Positions 22,983 through 31,668 of a DNA stretch of 35,843 nt are shown here, one piece after another. Each line of letters begins with the position of its first letter. Position 1 is the stretch's first letter. The stretch covers positions 1 through 35,843 of IMG/VR virus record IMGVR_UViG_3300047462_000049; one strand, given 5' to 3'. Made by a program: the position numbers and the translations under genes. The notes under the pieces were generated by a model, which worked only from the letters and a program-made list of their open reading frames with translations, did not search any database and was not told the origin of the DNA. Source of the DNA: a virus.

Positions 22983-24269
22983 TTACGTTGTAGCAATACG
23001 GCAAGCCAACTGCTCGTATAGTGTGCCGAAGGCAACCATTGTATCGAAACGGTCGATGATCTGGTTGACACGAATGTCAAACATACGAACATAACGAATA
23101 CCTGTCTTGGTGTCTGGATCCTTGATGTAATCTGCGAAGTCTACACCCTTTGGTAGGTCCAAATCCTTGTTAGCCATCATAAATGCATTTCGGTGAATAA
23201 CAAGTGCGTTCTGGGTTGTAACACCTGAACCTCCTACAAACGACAATACCGTAGCATTTGTTGCTTGTGCTGTAACGTTCTGGTATGGACCAGATGATGT
23301 CAAAGCTGGAGTGTAAGTGAACGTAATTGTTCCAGAACCATTGTTGGTTGCTGACTGAACAGTGAACTGCTGCTGAATGCCAGTGTCCTGCTTACTCTGT
23401 GGGTTGACCGTATCAATTGGAACACCACCAGTTTCAAGAACGAAGATGTCGCCAACATTTGGCTGGTCAGCATTACCGAAACCAGAAACAACCAATGTGC
23501 CAACACGTGGGAAAACATTTGCTGTTGAAGGTGGGTTTGTTGTTGCTGTCGTTACCGTATACGTACCTGTCGTCCAAGTACCATTGGTGTGTGGAAGAAC
23601 CAACTGTGCAATGTAATGCATTGCATCAGCAAATTCACCCTGCAAACCCTTATGATAAATGTCCCCAATTTCCTTGGTTGGATTAAACAATGTACGGTTG
23701 TTGCTTGCCAACTTTGCGTTGAAGCTTGGTGAGTTATATTCACTCAACATTCCGTCTGCAACTGGAGCATCATTATCGTATAGCAATGCTACTGCCTGCA
23801 ATACGGTATCAAGTGCGGTGCCTGTTGGGCCGCCTGTTAGGGCTGTACCTGGTGTACCTACCATATTGTAAACCTGAAGGATCAAGTTCTGTGCCTGTTG
23901 TTCAACGTAGTTTGCAATACGTGTGATAACTGGAGCAACAAGGTTCTTGGATACATCACCATAGTCAAATGTAAGTTCGACTGATGTGAATGCTGTATCG
24001 ATACCCCAAGGGTCGGTAAATGTTAGTGATGAGTAAGTCTGGGTAACTGCCTGAATCTGGGCGACGTTACCAACACGTACTGGATTGAACAGCGATGGAC
24101 GACGAACGTTGATTGTTTGACCAATCTGTGCCGCCTTAACGCCAAAGTCATCATCCCAATCGTGGGCGATGTTCTTACAAATCTGCAAGTTGTTTGACAA
24201 AATTGCTGCTGCATCAGGTGTGATGTAGCTTAGTGTTAGCAATTGGTTAGCTGTATATGGTGCTGCCAT
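22983..24269 (-). CDS. Major capsid protein, P22 gp5-like coat
   Basis: 428 residues, close to P22 coat (430). N-terminal, backbone and P-domain segments (I-G-Q-T-I-N-V-R-R-P, then V-E-L-T-F-D-Y-G-D-V-S) are followed by a beta-rich insertion at about 225-350 in the place of the P22 telokin-like I-domain (V-G-D-I-F-V-L-E-T-G-G-V, F-T-V-Q-S-A-T). After it come H-R-N-A-F-M-M-A and R-Y-V-R-M-F-D-I-R-V-N-Q. Two cysteines are near the ends. AGAGGA lies upstream. Gene order after scaffold is as in P22. Confidence 0.85.
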   Translation of the reverse strand: MAAPYTANQLLTLSYITPDAAAILSNNLQICKNIAHDWDDDFGVKAAQIGQTINVRRPSLFNPVRVGNVAQIQAVTQTYSSLTFTDPWGIDTAFTSVELTFDYGDVSKNLVAPVITRIANYVEQQAQNLILQVYNMVGTPGTALTGGPTGTALDTVLQAVALLYDNDAPVADGMLSEYNSPSFNAKLASNNRTLFNPTKEIGDIYHKGLQGEFADAMHYIAQLVLPHTNGTWTTGTYTVTTATTNPPSTANVFPRVGTLVVSGFGNADQPNVGDIFVLETGGVPIDTVNPQSKQDTGIQQQFTVQSATNNGSGTITFTYTPALTSSGPYQNVTAQATNATVLSFVGGSGVTTQNALVIHRNAFMMANKDLDLPKGVDFADYIKDPDTKTGIRYVRMFDIRVNQIIDRFDTMVAFGTLYEQLACRIATT

Positions 24270-24299
24270 TTTTATAATTCCTCTTTAAAGTTAAAAGCC

Positions 24300-25160
24300 T
24301 TATCCTCTACGTATTGCGTTCTGTGCGTGGACCTTCTTTCGTTCTTTTAAGAACTTAAGTGGGTCATTTTTGACCATATGCTCCATCTTTTCACTTGCTG
24401 GAGCACTTCCACTAACAGTCGCCGTTGGTTTAGGAACGACTTTTGTTTTTGTTACTGGACCATCTTCTTTAAGTTGGCCAGTCAGCTTGAGTTCTAATTT
24501 TGCAATCTCTCTCGCTACCGAAATAGGAGACATCTTGTTGATGCGATCGAACTCTTTTAAATTCTTCGATAGGTAATATGCCAAAGCAGGACCGTGTTCA
24601 GATTCCAGAATAGAAGAATTAAGTGCAGGTTCTACTGTAACTGAATTAAAGAACTGAACCGATTTCGTAAAATCTGGTTTATCCTTTGCGAATTCATTTG
24701 AACGAGCTTGATAAGCACGGACAATATTAGCAGTATAATCATCAGCCTTCGCTTTAATAACTGACCAAGCTTCCAAGTCCTTCTCGTATTGAGTTGGGTT
24801 AGATGCGTAATCAATCATCTTTGGTTTTGGTGGAACTAAAACATTCGCAGTTTCTTGTCGTTGTGCGGATGCTCGTTGTCGCCAAAACTCAATCTCTTCG
24901 TCGGCTTTCTTCTGTACTTCTTCTCTGGTCTTAACACGAACTTTTTCTACTCGACGTTTTACGATCTCGTTGACTTTATTCGCGTCAAACTTACCATCTT
25001 CAGATTCAGGCTTTACATCACCTTCATCATCACCATCAGTTGGCTCTGTGGTAGCAGGTTGGATTTCACCTACTGTTTCCCCATTAGCTGATAAGGGAAT
25101 TGTTTCTGTCACTTCCTCTGTTGGAACTTCGGACGACGCAGCATTGCCATTTTCTATCAT
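24300..25160 (-). CDS. Scaffolding protein
   Basis: 286 residues. The start at ATG 25160 is chosen from GAGG 7 bases upstream; a GTG two codons earlier is too close to it. It has a highly acidic N-terminus (T-D-G-D-D-E-G-D-V-K-P-E-S-E-D-G), then charged helices and a basic C-terminal helix-turn-helix-sized end (D-P-L-K-F-L-K-E-R-K-K-V-H-A-Q-N-A-I-R-R-G). P22 gp8 likewise binds coat through a basic C-terminal hairpin. Position between portal and coat confirms the role. Confidence 0.85.
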   Translation of the reverse strand: MIENGNAASSEVPTEEVTETIPLSANGETVGEIQPATTEPTDGDDEGDVKPESEDGKFDANKVNEIVKRRVEKVRVKTREEVQKKADEEIEFWRQRASAQRQETANVLVPPKPKMIDYASNPTQYEKDLEAWSVIKAKADDYTANIVRAYQARSNEFAKDKPDFTKSVQFFNSVTVEPALNSSILESEHGPALAYYLSKNLKEFDRINKMSPISVAREIAKLELKLTGQLKEDGPVTKTKVVPKPTATVSGSAPASEKMEHMVKNDPLKFLKERKKVHAQNAIRRG

Positions 25161-25250
25161 ATACACGCCTCATTTAGAGTAATTGCCAAGTTTAAAGTTC
25201 TTGTAAACTATGAGCCTATTTAGTAATAATCTTGTAAAGGTTGACTATTT

Positions 25251-27512
25251 TTATTTTTCCATCGACAAATCGTTCATATCACCATCAGCACCTGATTTAG
25301 ATTCCTGTGATGTATTGTCTACATCAGAACCTTTTATATCGATCATAGTCCCTTGAACTTTGTGGTGATGTTCCATCATATCGCTTGCAATATTACTTGC
25401 AGCAACCGTGGTCTTTAGTTTGAATTCTGCTTCTTTGATTGCTATTTCACGAGCTTCAAGTTCAAGTTCTTTTCGCTTGATTTCTGCTTCCAATATGATC
25501 TTTTGTTCTTCAATACGAAGCTTTTCCTTTTCAAATTTAACCTTATCCTGTTCACGAGTGTGTTCCAATTTGGTCTTTTCCAAATCGTAAGTATTATCGT
25601 TCTTTTCCATAATAAGCTTCATTTGAAGTTCTTGAATCTTTTCTTTATCAGGCATTGTTTCGGCTGTTAGCTTCTGAACCTGTTGTGTTAGTGAGGCAAC
25701 CTGACCCTTTAGGTTAGCAACCATTTGTGGTGCTTCTTGTTGGTCCATATCCTCTGTTGCAGCTAATATTTGTGGTGGAACCGCAGCACGCAATCTTGCC
25801 GCAACAAGCTTCCAGAACTGTCCTTGTCCCTTACCAGCAATCAAATCCATTACCAAAGGTGCAACTTGTGGGTCTGTTCGCATTAGTTCGAAACCACGAT
25901 CCATATCCTCTTGTGCCTTGGTGGCATAAGCAGGACCAGTTTCAACACGAACCTTGAATTTAGCTGATTCCAACATATTGCGATCACTTGTATTGAATTC
26001 AGCAATATATTGTTCACCATTTGCCTTTGTTGCCATTATTTGTCTGCCATTCTCACCGTAAAAGGTTGGGAATGCATCAACAATAATTTGTCCAATGTGT
26101 GCAATAAAATGCCTAATATGGTCTTGAAAGTGGAATGTTGAATCGTGTGATTGTCTTATTCTTGTCTGTAATGCAATACCTGATTCAGTAGTTGGTGGTG
26201 CTTCACCCAATGTTGTATTAACCAAAGGTGCTTGCATACCAGTTACGGCTTTAAGTCCTTCAACTGCATTTACATAAAACTGCTGGGAACTATTAAGTTG
26301 TACATCAGCGATATCACGTTCTGGCTTTACATTAGGTGCCATTGGGTCTGGCTTATATGTAATGTAAGCAATGTTGGATAGATTGATATTTGCCCAATCA
26401 TCTTGGTTGTCTTCAAACATTGTTGCAGTGCCAACATATGGTGCTTTTGGTGCAAGCATCATCATATCAGCCTGCCAGTTAATAATGAAGTCGAGTCTGC
26501 GTTGTGGGTCTCGCATATCGTCAATCATTCCCTTCAAATGGCGTTTGCCCATATTCCAGAACTCAATGCCTTTGCAGGCAACAATAGGAATATACTTTCC
26601 TGGCCAGAAGTTCTCTTCAAGGATTTCAAGGTCATTTAACACATAATGTTTGATAACACAATACTTTACTTCGCGGGAATCTCTTTCGTCTGCACCTTCT
26701 GGTAGTTCATCAACAACCTTTAATGCACCAATAGAACTATCCCATACTTGGTAAATCTTCTTCTTGAACCATTCCTTTACATAATATTCTGCAATACGAA
26801 CGGATTTCTCTTGAATCCATCCATTGCTTCTCTTCATTGTTTCTATATCAAATCCGTGAATCTGTCCCTGTTGGATTAATGTTCCTAACTGGGTGTTTGT
26901 TCCATACTTACGCAAGTAGTCGTTATATGGGATATCAGCAACAATCAAAAAGAAGTTGGCATCACTGCCAACTAAACATTTGCTGTTTGGGTCCATATAG
27001 ACGGTAGATGGATCTTCGATTGGTCTAATAACCATCTTCTGTTCCATACTATCATCATTAACATATTCGTTCATTACACGGGCATAACCAAGACCAGTTC
27101 CAACTGCATACCAAGCGGCTTCGCTATATGCCAAACTTGCATTACTATCTTGTTCGATAGTTCTAATGCTATCACCAAGTTGTTCTGCGAATTGTGGGTC
27201 TGTTTGTTGGGATGCAGAATCAATCTGGATTGCTGGCATATTCTGTCTTAATTGGGAAACAATAGTTTCGTGAAACGCTGGGATCCTATTTTCAGTTAAC
27301 GCTGGCATACCAGACGCTTCTCGGTTTGCCATATAATCAGAACGCAAATAATCAGATTCCAAATAGTTTAGGCAGTCTGATGACTTCTCACGAAACATAT
27401 TCCAATGATTATTAGCAGATTCAAAATCATCCTTTGCACGTTGGATTGTTAATCTTTCTTTGTCAAATGAAGGATTTTCTAATTCGGTCGTTGTCTTAAT
27501 TTTTGTTGGCAT
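25251..27512 (-). CDS. Portal protein, P22 gp1-like
   Basis: 753 residues; P22 portal has 725. The N-terminal crown/wing signature includes L-R-S-D-Y-M-A-N-R and P-A-L-T-E-N-R-I-P-A-F, then V-G-T-G-L-G-Y-A-R-V and F-I-I-N-W-Q-A-D-M-M. Residues 597-700 form a continuous charged coiled coil, corresponding to the barrel helix, before a disordered acidic tail. It forms the dodecameric DNA channel. It begins 5 bases after the large terminase stop, with no clear ribosome site, so translation is probably coupled. Confidence 0.9.
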   Translation of the reverse strand: MPTKIKTTTELENPSFDKERLTIQRAKDDFESANNHWNMFREKSSDCLNYLESDYLRSDYMANREASGMPALTENRIPAFHETIVSQLRQNMPAIQIDSASQQTDPQFAEQLGDSIRTIEQDSNASLAYSEAAWYAVGTGLGYARVMNEYVNDDSMEQKMVIRPIEDPSTVYMDPNSKCLVGSDANFFLIVADIPYNDYLRKYGTNTQLGTLIQQGQIHGFDIETMKRSNGWIQEKSVRIAEYYVKEWFKKKIYQVWDSSIGALKVVDELPEGADERDSREVKYCVIKHYVLNDLEILEENFWPGKYIPIVACKGIEFWNMGKRHLKGMIDDMRDPQRRLDFIINWQADMMMLAPKAPYVGTATMFEDNQDDWANINLSNIAYITYKPDPMAPNVKPERDIADVQLNSSQQFYVNAVEGLKAVTGMQAPLVNTTLGEAPPTTESGIALQTRIRQSHDSTFHFQDHIRHFIAHIGQIIVDAFPTFYGENGRQIMATKANGEQYIAEFNTSDRNMLESAKFKVRVETGPAYATKAQEDMDRGFELMRTDPQVAPLVMDLIAGKGQGQFWKLVAARLRAAVPPQILAATEDMDQQEAPQMVANLKGQVASLTQQVQKLTAETMPDKEKIQELQMKLIMEKNDNTYDLEKTKLEHTREQDKVKFEKEKLRIEEQKIILEAEIKRKELELEAREIAIKEAEFKLKTTVAASNIASDMMEHHHKVQGTMIDIKGSDVDNTSQESKSGADGDMNDLSMEK

Positions 27513-27517
27513 AAAGG

Positions 27518-28993
27518 TTATTTATTCTTAAATTGGTTTACATACCGTGGATCTATACGCGCTGGATTTGCGTTCGGTGGTAATTGTGTTTTTGCAAGTT
27601 CGCGTGTCATTACAGCGTATCGTAATGCGTCGCATAGGTGGTCGTTAAACTTAACAATCTTGCCTTTCTCGTCTCTGTGATATGATTCAAGTTCTAATAT
27701 TGTTTTCTGGCAGGATGCGAACACCTTTAGCTGGCCTAACTTTAATGCACTCCAAACTGCATAGATGCCAGCTTCAACTGATTTGTTTGCATTTGTTACA
27801 TTTAATCCAAGAGTGCGGTATTGATTAATAAGGCTTTCTCCACCATCTTGCCCACGACCATTACTTGCAGAATCGATCGCTCCTGGTATCCATAACCCTC
27901 TTGTTCTAATTACTTCTGCGTGGCCAACTGGGTCTGTTTCGGACATTTTATGTTCGCTATAAACATACATCACACCATCATCAGGATTAATTGCAAGCCA
28001 CACGCAAGCTGTCCAATTGTATCCAACGTCAAGTCCAAATAGCTTTTTGTAATGCGGTGGAATAGTAACATCATTTATTACCCAATCAGTTCTTGGTATT
28101 GGATATATCGCACCACTACCTAATGATGGTATACCTTTTAATCTTGCTTCACGAACGTGTGGATGGTAGTTCTCGAACATTTCCTCTTTCTTTTCTTTGG
28201 AGATATGAGGAACATCATCAACTGTTTGGATTACCAAATACTTACTTGAATTCTTTCCACCAACATATATTGGTCCAGACGTTCCTGGCCATCCTTCTGG
28301 GAACCAATTAGCAAGCAATCTTGACCATCCCTGTAATGGAGTAAAGGTAAGGATAAGCATTAAATCATCATTACTTGTCGTTCGTGCGAAACATTCCGAT
28401 AGGATTTCCAATGGTGGTTCTTCGTCAAGAAATATATTACGTGGTAAGCCTTGAAAAGACTTTCTGCCAGCTTCGTATGACTTAAATGTCATTGTAGACA
28501 TACCATCAAATTCGCCATTTTCATTAAAATGCTGAACACGAACCGTTTGAACAAAAGTATCTGCCTTGTCTGTTTCTGTCATTGAATCTAAATCAAGACA
28601 CATATGCGGAATCAATCCGGTTCCTCGTTCGCCAACAGGACCAATGAACCTGTCTTGCATAATCTCTTTAACATCACGATTTGTTTCACCAGCGATCCAC
28701 CAGTTGTTTGGACCTTTTACTTTCTTTCCGTTCCAATCCTTTGGATAAATGCCAGTTACGTGGCAAGCAACTTCGTAGCTTGCAGTAGATGTTTTGGATG
28801 TCTGGTTTCCACCACATAACATTCTGTATTTGTATTTCTTACCAGCTTCCCAAAACTCTAATGATTTAGGATAAAGCTTTCGTGCATAATATTTGAATCC
28901 ATTAATGACCTTCGTGTCATCTGGATACCAATTCTTTAATGTGAACTGTTTCTCACGCCTTGCAATTTCTGCATTTATAGTAAACAAATCCAT
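27518..28993 (-). CDS. terL: Terminase large subunit
   Basis: 491 residues. The ATPase domain has Walker A G-G-N-Q-T-S-K-T (61-68) and Walker B N-I-F-L-D-E-E (D190, E191). The RuvC-type nuclease has D322 (G-L-D-V-G-Y-N), D374 (A-I-D-S-A-S) and D455 (L-C-D-A-L-R-Y). Family features match P22 gp2-type headful terminases that pump DNA through the portal and cut it. It overlaps the small subunit by TAATG. Confidence 0.93.
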   Translation of the reverse strand: MDLFTINAEIARREKQFTLKNWYPDDTKVINGFKYYARKLYPKSLEFWEAGKKYKYRMLCGGNQTSKTSTASYEVACHVTGIYPKDWNGKKVKGPNNWWIAGETNRDVKEIMQDRFIGPVGERGTGLIPHMCLDLDSMTETDKADTFVQTVRVQHFNENGEFDGMSTMTFKSYEAGRKSFQGLPRNIFLDEEPPLEILSECFARTTSNDDLMLILTFTPLQGWSRLLANWFPEGWPGTSGPIYVGGKNSSKYLVIQTVDDVPHISKEKKEEMFENYHPHVREARLKGIPSLGSGAIYPIPRTDWVINDVTIPPHYKKLFGLDVGYNWTACVWLAINPDDGVMYVYSEHKMSETDPVGHAEVIRTRGLWIPGAIDSASNGRGQDGGESLINQYRTLGLNVTNANKSVEAGIYAVWSALKLGQLKVFASCQKTILELESYHRDEKGKIVKFNDHLCDALRYAVMTRELAKTQLPPNANPARIDPRYVNQFKNK

Positions 28994-29436
28994 TAGGTTG
29001 TCTCTTCAACAGAATCAACAGAAGGAATGCCATATTGTTTAATATACGCAACAACAGCTTCTTTCTGTTTTGCCAATAGCTCTTCATCTGTTAGTTCGGA
29101 TATTTCCGAATCAGTGTCTTCTGGCATATTGCGTGCCTGTTCGACAATTTTGTTTGCTACTTGCATTAATATTTTTGGGTAGTTGCCAAACTGATCTTCA
29201 CCATCAATATATTTTTGTCGTTCCATAAAAAGCATATCGGCGATTGCTTCTTGAAAGGAGCAGCCTAATGTTTCCTGGATGGTTTCGATAATCGAAGAGA
29301 TTGTGACATATCTGCCACGTTTGTTTTTACTACCTTTTGGACGGCCTTTTCCTGGAACATATCTTCCGGAACGAACGGGGCCGTGGATAATTGGTCTGTC
29401 ATTGGGAATAACAGAAATGTTTTCATCGTCTATCAT
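28993..29436 (-). CDS. terS: Terminase small subunit
   Basis: 147 residues. An N-terminal AT-hook-like basic stretch (P-G-K-G-R-P-K-G-S-K-N-K-R-G-R at about 28-42) suits DNA recognition; then come helices and an acidic, Glu-rich C-terminal part for contact with the large subunit. Placement directly before the large subunit and its size (P22 gp3 is 162) support the call. GAGG lies 7 bases before the ATG. Confidence 0.8.
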   Translation of the reverse strand: MIDDENISVIPNDRPIIHGPVRSGRYVPGKGRPKGSKNKRGRYVTISSIIETIQETLGCSFQEAIADMLFMERQKYIDGEDQFGNYPKILMQVANKIVEQARNMPEDTDSEISELTDEELLAKQKEAVVAYIKQYGIPSVDSVEETT

Positions 29437-29540
29437 AATGCGCCTCTAATGAGTAAATGCCAAGTATTATATGGAACTTGTGAACCAAATACCTTTTTGT
29501 TAAGGTTTATGGGTCTTATTAGGACCTCTATACCTATTTA
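29437..29540 (-). promoter_or_regulatory. Leader of the late operon; candidate -10 element
   Basis: A 104-base gap. TATAAT lies on the - strand at 29471-29466, 30 bases before the small terminase start, with no good -35 at 16-18 bases, as expected for an activator-dependent late promoter. A short dyad (GGTC and GACC) at about 29512-29526 lies upstream. Evidence is weak. Confidence 0.3.
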
Positions 29541-29798
29541 TTATAATTGCAGATAGAACTGGATTTCGTGTGGGAGTGCTTTAATCTCTTGAACTTCATA
29601 TTGGTGATCACGTTTCCATCTTGACAGTTGTGGATAGATTGCATTCGTTAAGTTAGCCATTTGTTCTCTTTCTAATCGAAGTGCGTTCTGTATACGTGAT
29701 GTCCAGAAGAACATTCCTTCTCCATTTGATAGAACTTCAACGTGATGAAGATAGAATACACCCTTGTCAGGTCTTGTTAGTCGCATAGTGAATGGCAT
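29541..29798 (-). CDS. Hypothetical protein (85 aa)
   Basis: The frame is open from a TTG at 29879, but the first 27 codons run through a stem-loop that looks like a terminator, so I place the start at ATG 29798. It reads M-P-F-T-M-R-L-T-R-P-D-K-G-V-F-Y, then L-H-H-V-E-V-L-S-N-G-E-G-M-F-F-W-T-S and a basic helix. It has no clear ribosome site. It could be a late-operon leader gene or a regulator. Not recognised. Confidence 0.5.
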   Translation of the reverse strand: MPFTMRLTRPDKGVFYLHHVEVLSNGEGMFFWTSRIQNALRLEREQMANLTNAIYPQLSRWKRDHQYEVQEIKALPHEIQFYLQL

Positions 29799-29809
29799 AG
29801 TAATATTTA

Positions 29810-29842
29810 GACAAAAAGAACCCCACTTGTTTAAGGTGGGGT
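29810..29842 (-). terminator. Intrinsic terminator-like hairpin at the head of the late operon
   Basis: ACCCCAC (29820-29826) pairs with GTGGGGT (29836-29842). On the - strand the stem is followed by TTCTTTTTGTC. It lies about 100 bases into the - strand from the divergent control region. It may stop leader transcripts unless antitermination occurs. Confidence 0.7.
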
Positions 29843-29872
29843 ATTCATTGCCCTTTCTTTTTGTCTGGGTAT

Positions 29873-29906
29873 TGGACAAATGAATGTTGTCTTTTAGATT
29901 TGTCCA
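29873..29906. promoter_or_regulatory. Inverted repeat, possible operator
   Basis: TGGACAAAT (29873-29881) and ATTTGTCCA (29898-29906) are perfect 9-base arms 16 bases apart, in the divergent control region and overlapping the + promoter (29887-29915). Confidence 0.55.
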
Positions 29907-29915
29907 GTTGATACT
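29887..29915 (+). promoter_or_regulatory. Promoter for the ParB-like operon
   Basis: TTGTCT (29887-29892), a 17-base spacer and GATACT (29910-29915). The -35 is the same hexamer as at 14640. The expected start of transcription is about 29922, right before a palindrome. Confidence 0.5.
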
Positions 29916-29924
29916 TTCTCCAGT

Positions 29925-29940
29925 TCAAGAAAATTCTTGA
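29925..29940. promoter_or_regulatory. Palindrome at transcription start, possible operator
   Basis: TCAAGAA-AA-TTCTTGA, 7-base perfect arms, lies at or just after the predicted start of the 29887 promoter and before the ribosome site (TAGGAG, about 29956). Confidence 0.5.
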
Positions 29941-29968
29941 CAAATAATATATCATATAGGAGAAATTT

Positions 29969-30892
29969 ATGTCCGCAGTAGCACTTCACACAACAGATGA
30001 CTTACTGGAAGAGTGTTTAAACCAGAATACAACAAACCAAGCACCAACTTTACCAACATTAACTCGCAGGGTAAAGGTATTAGTTAAGCCAGATATGGCA
30101 AAACAATGGTTGGGTCCAAACCGAAAGGTGAACCGAAAGTGGGTTGAGCAGATTAAATCAGATTTGCAAACTGGTAAGTTTTATTACAACCCCTTCAACC
30201 AAATTGTAATTCACAAAAATGGATTGGCAATTGACGCACAGCACCGATTAATTGGCATTATTGAAACAGGCATTCCAGCTGAATTTGATATTGTTGAAGG
30301 TGTTGAATTACCACAACACATCAACATGATTGATGCGCAAAAAGAACGTTCTGGGTTTGACCGCGTAACGATTGCTGGTGGTGATAGAGCACCAACAGCA
30401 AAAGACTACAATGCTGCCCGAACGATGGAAACAGGTGATGTCAATAATCCAAAAGCGAATGACCTCGTCAAGGCACAAATTCAATGGGCAAAATACAAGG
30501 ATGCAATTAATTTTGCAAGCAAAAATCTACCAACTAATGGTTTCAAGTTCTGTCGGTATGAAATTTGGGCTGCTGTTGGTCGTGCTTTTGAAAAGGTTAA
30601 AGACGAGAAAGATAAGGACGGCAATTTAGCCAAGTTAAAGAGACTTGAACAATATTGTGATGTTCTCAAAAATGGTGGTACAAATGGATATGCTTACACT
30701 CAAGCAGCCTCAAGTTGGCATTCAACCCTTATCAATGGTGAAAAGGTAATTTTGAATCGTCAAAATAATCGTAACAAAATTTTCCGCATTACCATGATGT
30801 CCATAAAAGACTTCTTGGATAATATCGATACGGAATATAATATTGATTGGATTCTTGACAATCGCTTGCCTGATTTGAAAGAGGTGTACTAA
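29969..30892 (+). CDS. ParB/sulfiredoxin-fold domain protein
   Basis: 307 residues. Residues about 35-125 contain R-K-V-N-R-K-W-V-E-Q-I-K-S-D-L-Q-T-G-K, then the signature A-I-D-A-Q-H-R-L-I-G-I-I-E-T-G (87-101), the D-x-Q-H-R loop of phage ParB-like proteins. The rest is mostly helical. Such proteins are common in phages and are thought to bind DNA or nucleotides; nuclease or NTPase activity is known for some ParB relatives, but not established for this type. A good site (TAGGAG) precedes it, and it heads a three-gene operon whose promoter region carries two inverted repeats, so it may be autoregulated (inference). Confidence 0.7.
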   Translation: MSAVALHTTDDLLEECLNQNTTNQAPTLPTLTRRVKVLVKPDMAKQWLGPNRKVNRKWVEQIKSDLQTGKFYYNPFNQIVIHKNGLAIDAQHRLIGIIETGIPAEFDIVEGVELPQHINMIDAQKERSGFDRVTIAGGDRAPTAKDYNAARTMETGDVNNPKANDLVKAQIQWAKYKDAINFASKNLPTNGFKFCRYEIWAAVGRAFEKVKDEKDKDGNLAKLKRLEQYCDVLKNGGTNGYAYTQAASSWHSTLINGEKVILNRQNNRNKIFRITMMSIKDFLDNIDTEYNIDWILDNRLPDLKEVY

Positions 30893-30893
30893 C

Positions 30894-30995
30894 ATGAGTA
30901 AGACATTAAAATTGACCGAAGCTGAATATTGGGACATTATGGATAATCGTACCAAGGAGAAACGAGTATGGCACACGTTTGGTATTCAAGATTAA
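30894..30995 (+). CDS. Very small protein (33 aa)
   Basis: The protein is MSKTLKLTEAEYWDIMDNRT followed by 13 residues. GAGGTG lies about 8 bases upstream. It begins one base after the ParB-like stop and overlaps the next gene by 28 bases. It is charged and probably helical. The good ribosome site supports it; the role is unknown. Confidence 0.5.
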   Translation: MSKTLKLTEAEYWDIMDNRTKEKRVWHTFGIQD

Positions 30996-31216
30996 GTGGA
31001 GATGAATTTACAAATCGTGAATACATCAACCATTTGGAAGAACAGTTGGAAAAGCTTGCAAGAGAATATGTGAACTTCTATTACGACGTTTGTGCAGAAA
31101 AGGTAGATCCATCCAAACTTGGGTTCATATCCGAAGAAGATTTGCTGATGGACGTGATTTGTGAAGAAATACCATTTGGAGAATTCAATGACGCTGAAAA
31201 GGTATTGGAAGACTAA
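30968..31216 (+). CDS. Small acidic hypothetical protein (82 aa)
   Basis: 82 residues, acidic, with an N-terminal H-V-W-Y-S-R-L-S-G-D-E-F and two helices (NHLEEQLEKLAREYVNFYYD; ISEEDLLMDVICEEI). AAGGAG lies 9 bases before the ATG. It is the last gene of the ParB-like operon. The pattern resembles small phage proteins of unknown function; no family assigned. Confidence 0.65.
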   Translation: MAHVWYSRLSGDEFTNREYINHLEEQLEKLAREYVNFYYDVCAEKVDPSKLGFISEEDLLMDVICEEIPFGEFNDAEKVLED

Positions 31217-31243
31217 TGATTCGGAAATTATATTGGAACACTT

Positions 31244-31280
31244 GAAAAGAAAAAGGAAGGCCTATTCTGGTGAATAGGCC
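31244..31280 (-). terminator. Intrinsic terminator of the right-hand minus operon
   Basis: GGCCTATTC (31259-31267), loop TGGT, GAATAGGCC (31272-31280): a perfect 9-bp stem, followed on the - strand by TTCCTTTTTCTTTTC (31258-31244). It ends - strand transcription coming from 31578. Confidence 0.85.
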
Positions 31281-31286
31281 CTTGTA

Positions 31287-31386
31287 GCCTAGTGGAGTTC
31301 CTTAGTCGGACACCAGGCACCGCTCTTGTAAAGCCCACCACAAATCATTTATGCTGACCTGATAGCCGCCTGACGGCGGTGGTCAG
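31287..31386. other. Two further stem-loops at the convergent junction
   Basis: GCCTAGTG (31287-31294) pairs with CACCAGGC (31311-31318) with one mismatch. CTGACC (31354-31359) pairs with GGTCAG (31381-31386) and encloses CCGCC/GGCGG (31366-31370 with 31375-31379). The second lies in the 3' end of the 31345 gene. Together with the terminator they form a structured 130-base stretch. Confidence 0.5.
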
Positions 31387-31578
31387 TCGCTTTATTGCCC
31401 CATTAAAGATTACTGGTTCTACCAAAATCTTTCCGAGTTCATATTCCATTATGAATTCATCTGGTACATCCAAGAAATGGAATGTCCCTCTGCTACCTTC
31501 GACCGTTATGTTTGTATTCCTACATCCGTGAACAATCAATGTTGCCGCTAATATAAGATCTGTTGTGTTTAGATTCAT
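31345..31578 (-). CDS. Small protein resembling DUF5659 (77 aa)
   Basis: 77 residues: T-T-D-L-I-L-A-A-T-L-I-V-H-G-C, then G-T-F-H-F-L-D-V-P, Y-E-L-G-K-I-L-V-E-P-V-I-F-N-G-A-I-K-R-L. This order (D-L-x-L-A-A-x-L, a strand F-x-F, then G-x-x-L-V-x-P-x-x-F-x-x-x-K-x-L) resembles the small phage/bacterial DUF5659 domain as I remember it; unverified. It has no ribosome site. A promoter with its -10 6 bases before the ATG suggests leaderless translation. Confidence 0.65.
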   Translation of the reverse strand: MNLNTTDLILAATLIVHGCRNTNITVEGSRGTFHFLDVPDEFIMEYELGKILVEPVIFNGAIKRLTTAVRRLSGQHK

Positions 31579-31584
31579 ATTGCG

Positions 31585-31613
31585 TATTTATTTATATGAA
31601 TGGGTGGATTCAA
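31585..31613 (-). promoter_or_regulatory. Leaderless-type promoter for the 31345-31578 gene
   Basis: On the - strand: TTGAAT (31613-31608), a 17-base spacer, TAAATA (31590-31585), then CGCAAT and the ATG. Transcription would start at or within a base or two of the ATG. Confidence 0.55.
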
Positions 31614-31668
31614 ATTAGGCCAGTTGAACCTGCCTTGTGAAGCATTACTGGTTTCACTTACCACCACA

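Noticed and set aside
31277-31345. tRNA-Thr-like 5' half (TAGCCTAGTGG and CTCTTGTAAAG)
   Set aside because: No T-arm or matching 3' acceptor follows; the D-side bases form their own hairpin.
31354-31386. Hammerhead-type ribozyme (CTGA-containing stem)
   Set aside because: The conserved CTGATGA and GAAA core elements are not present together.
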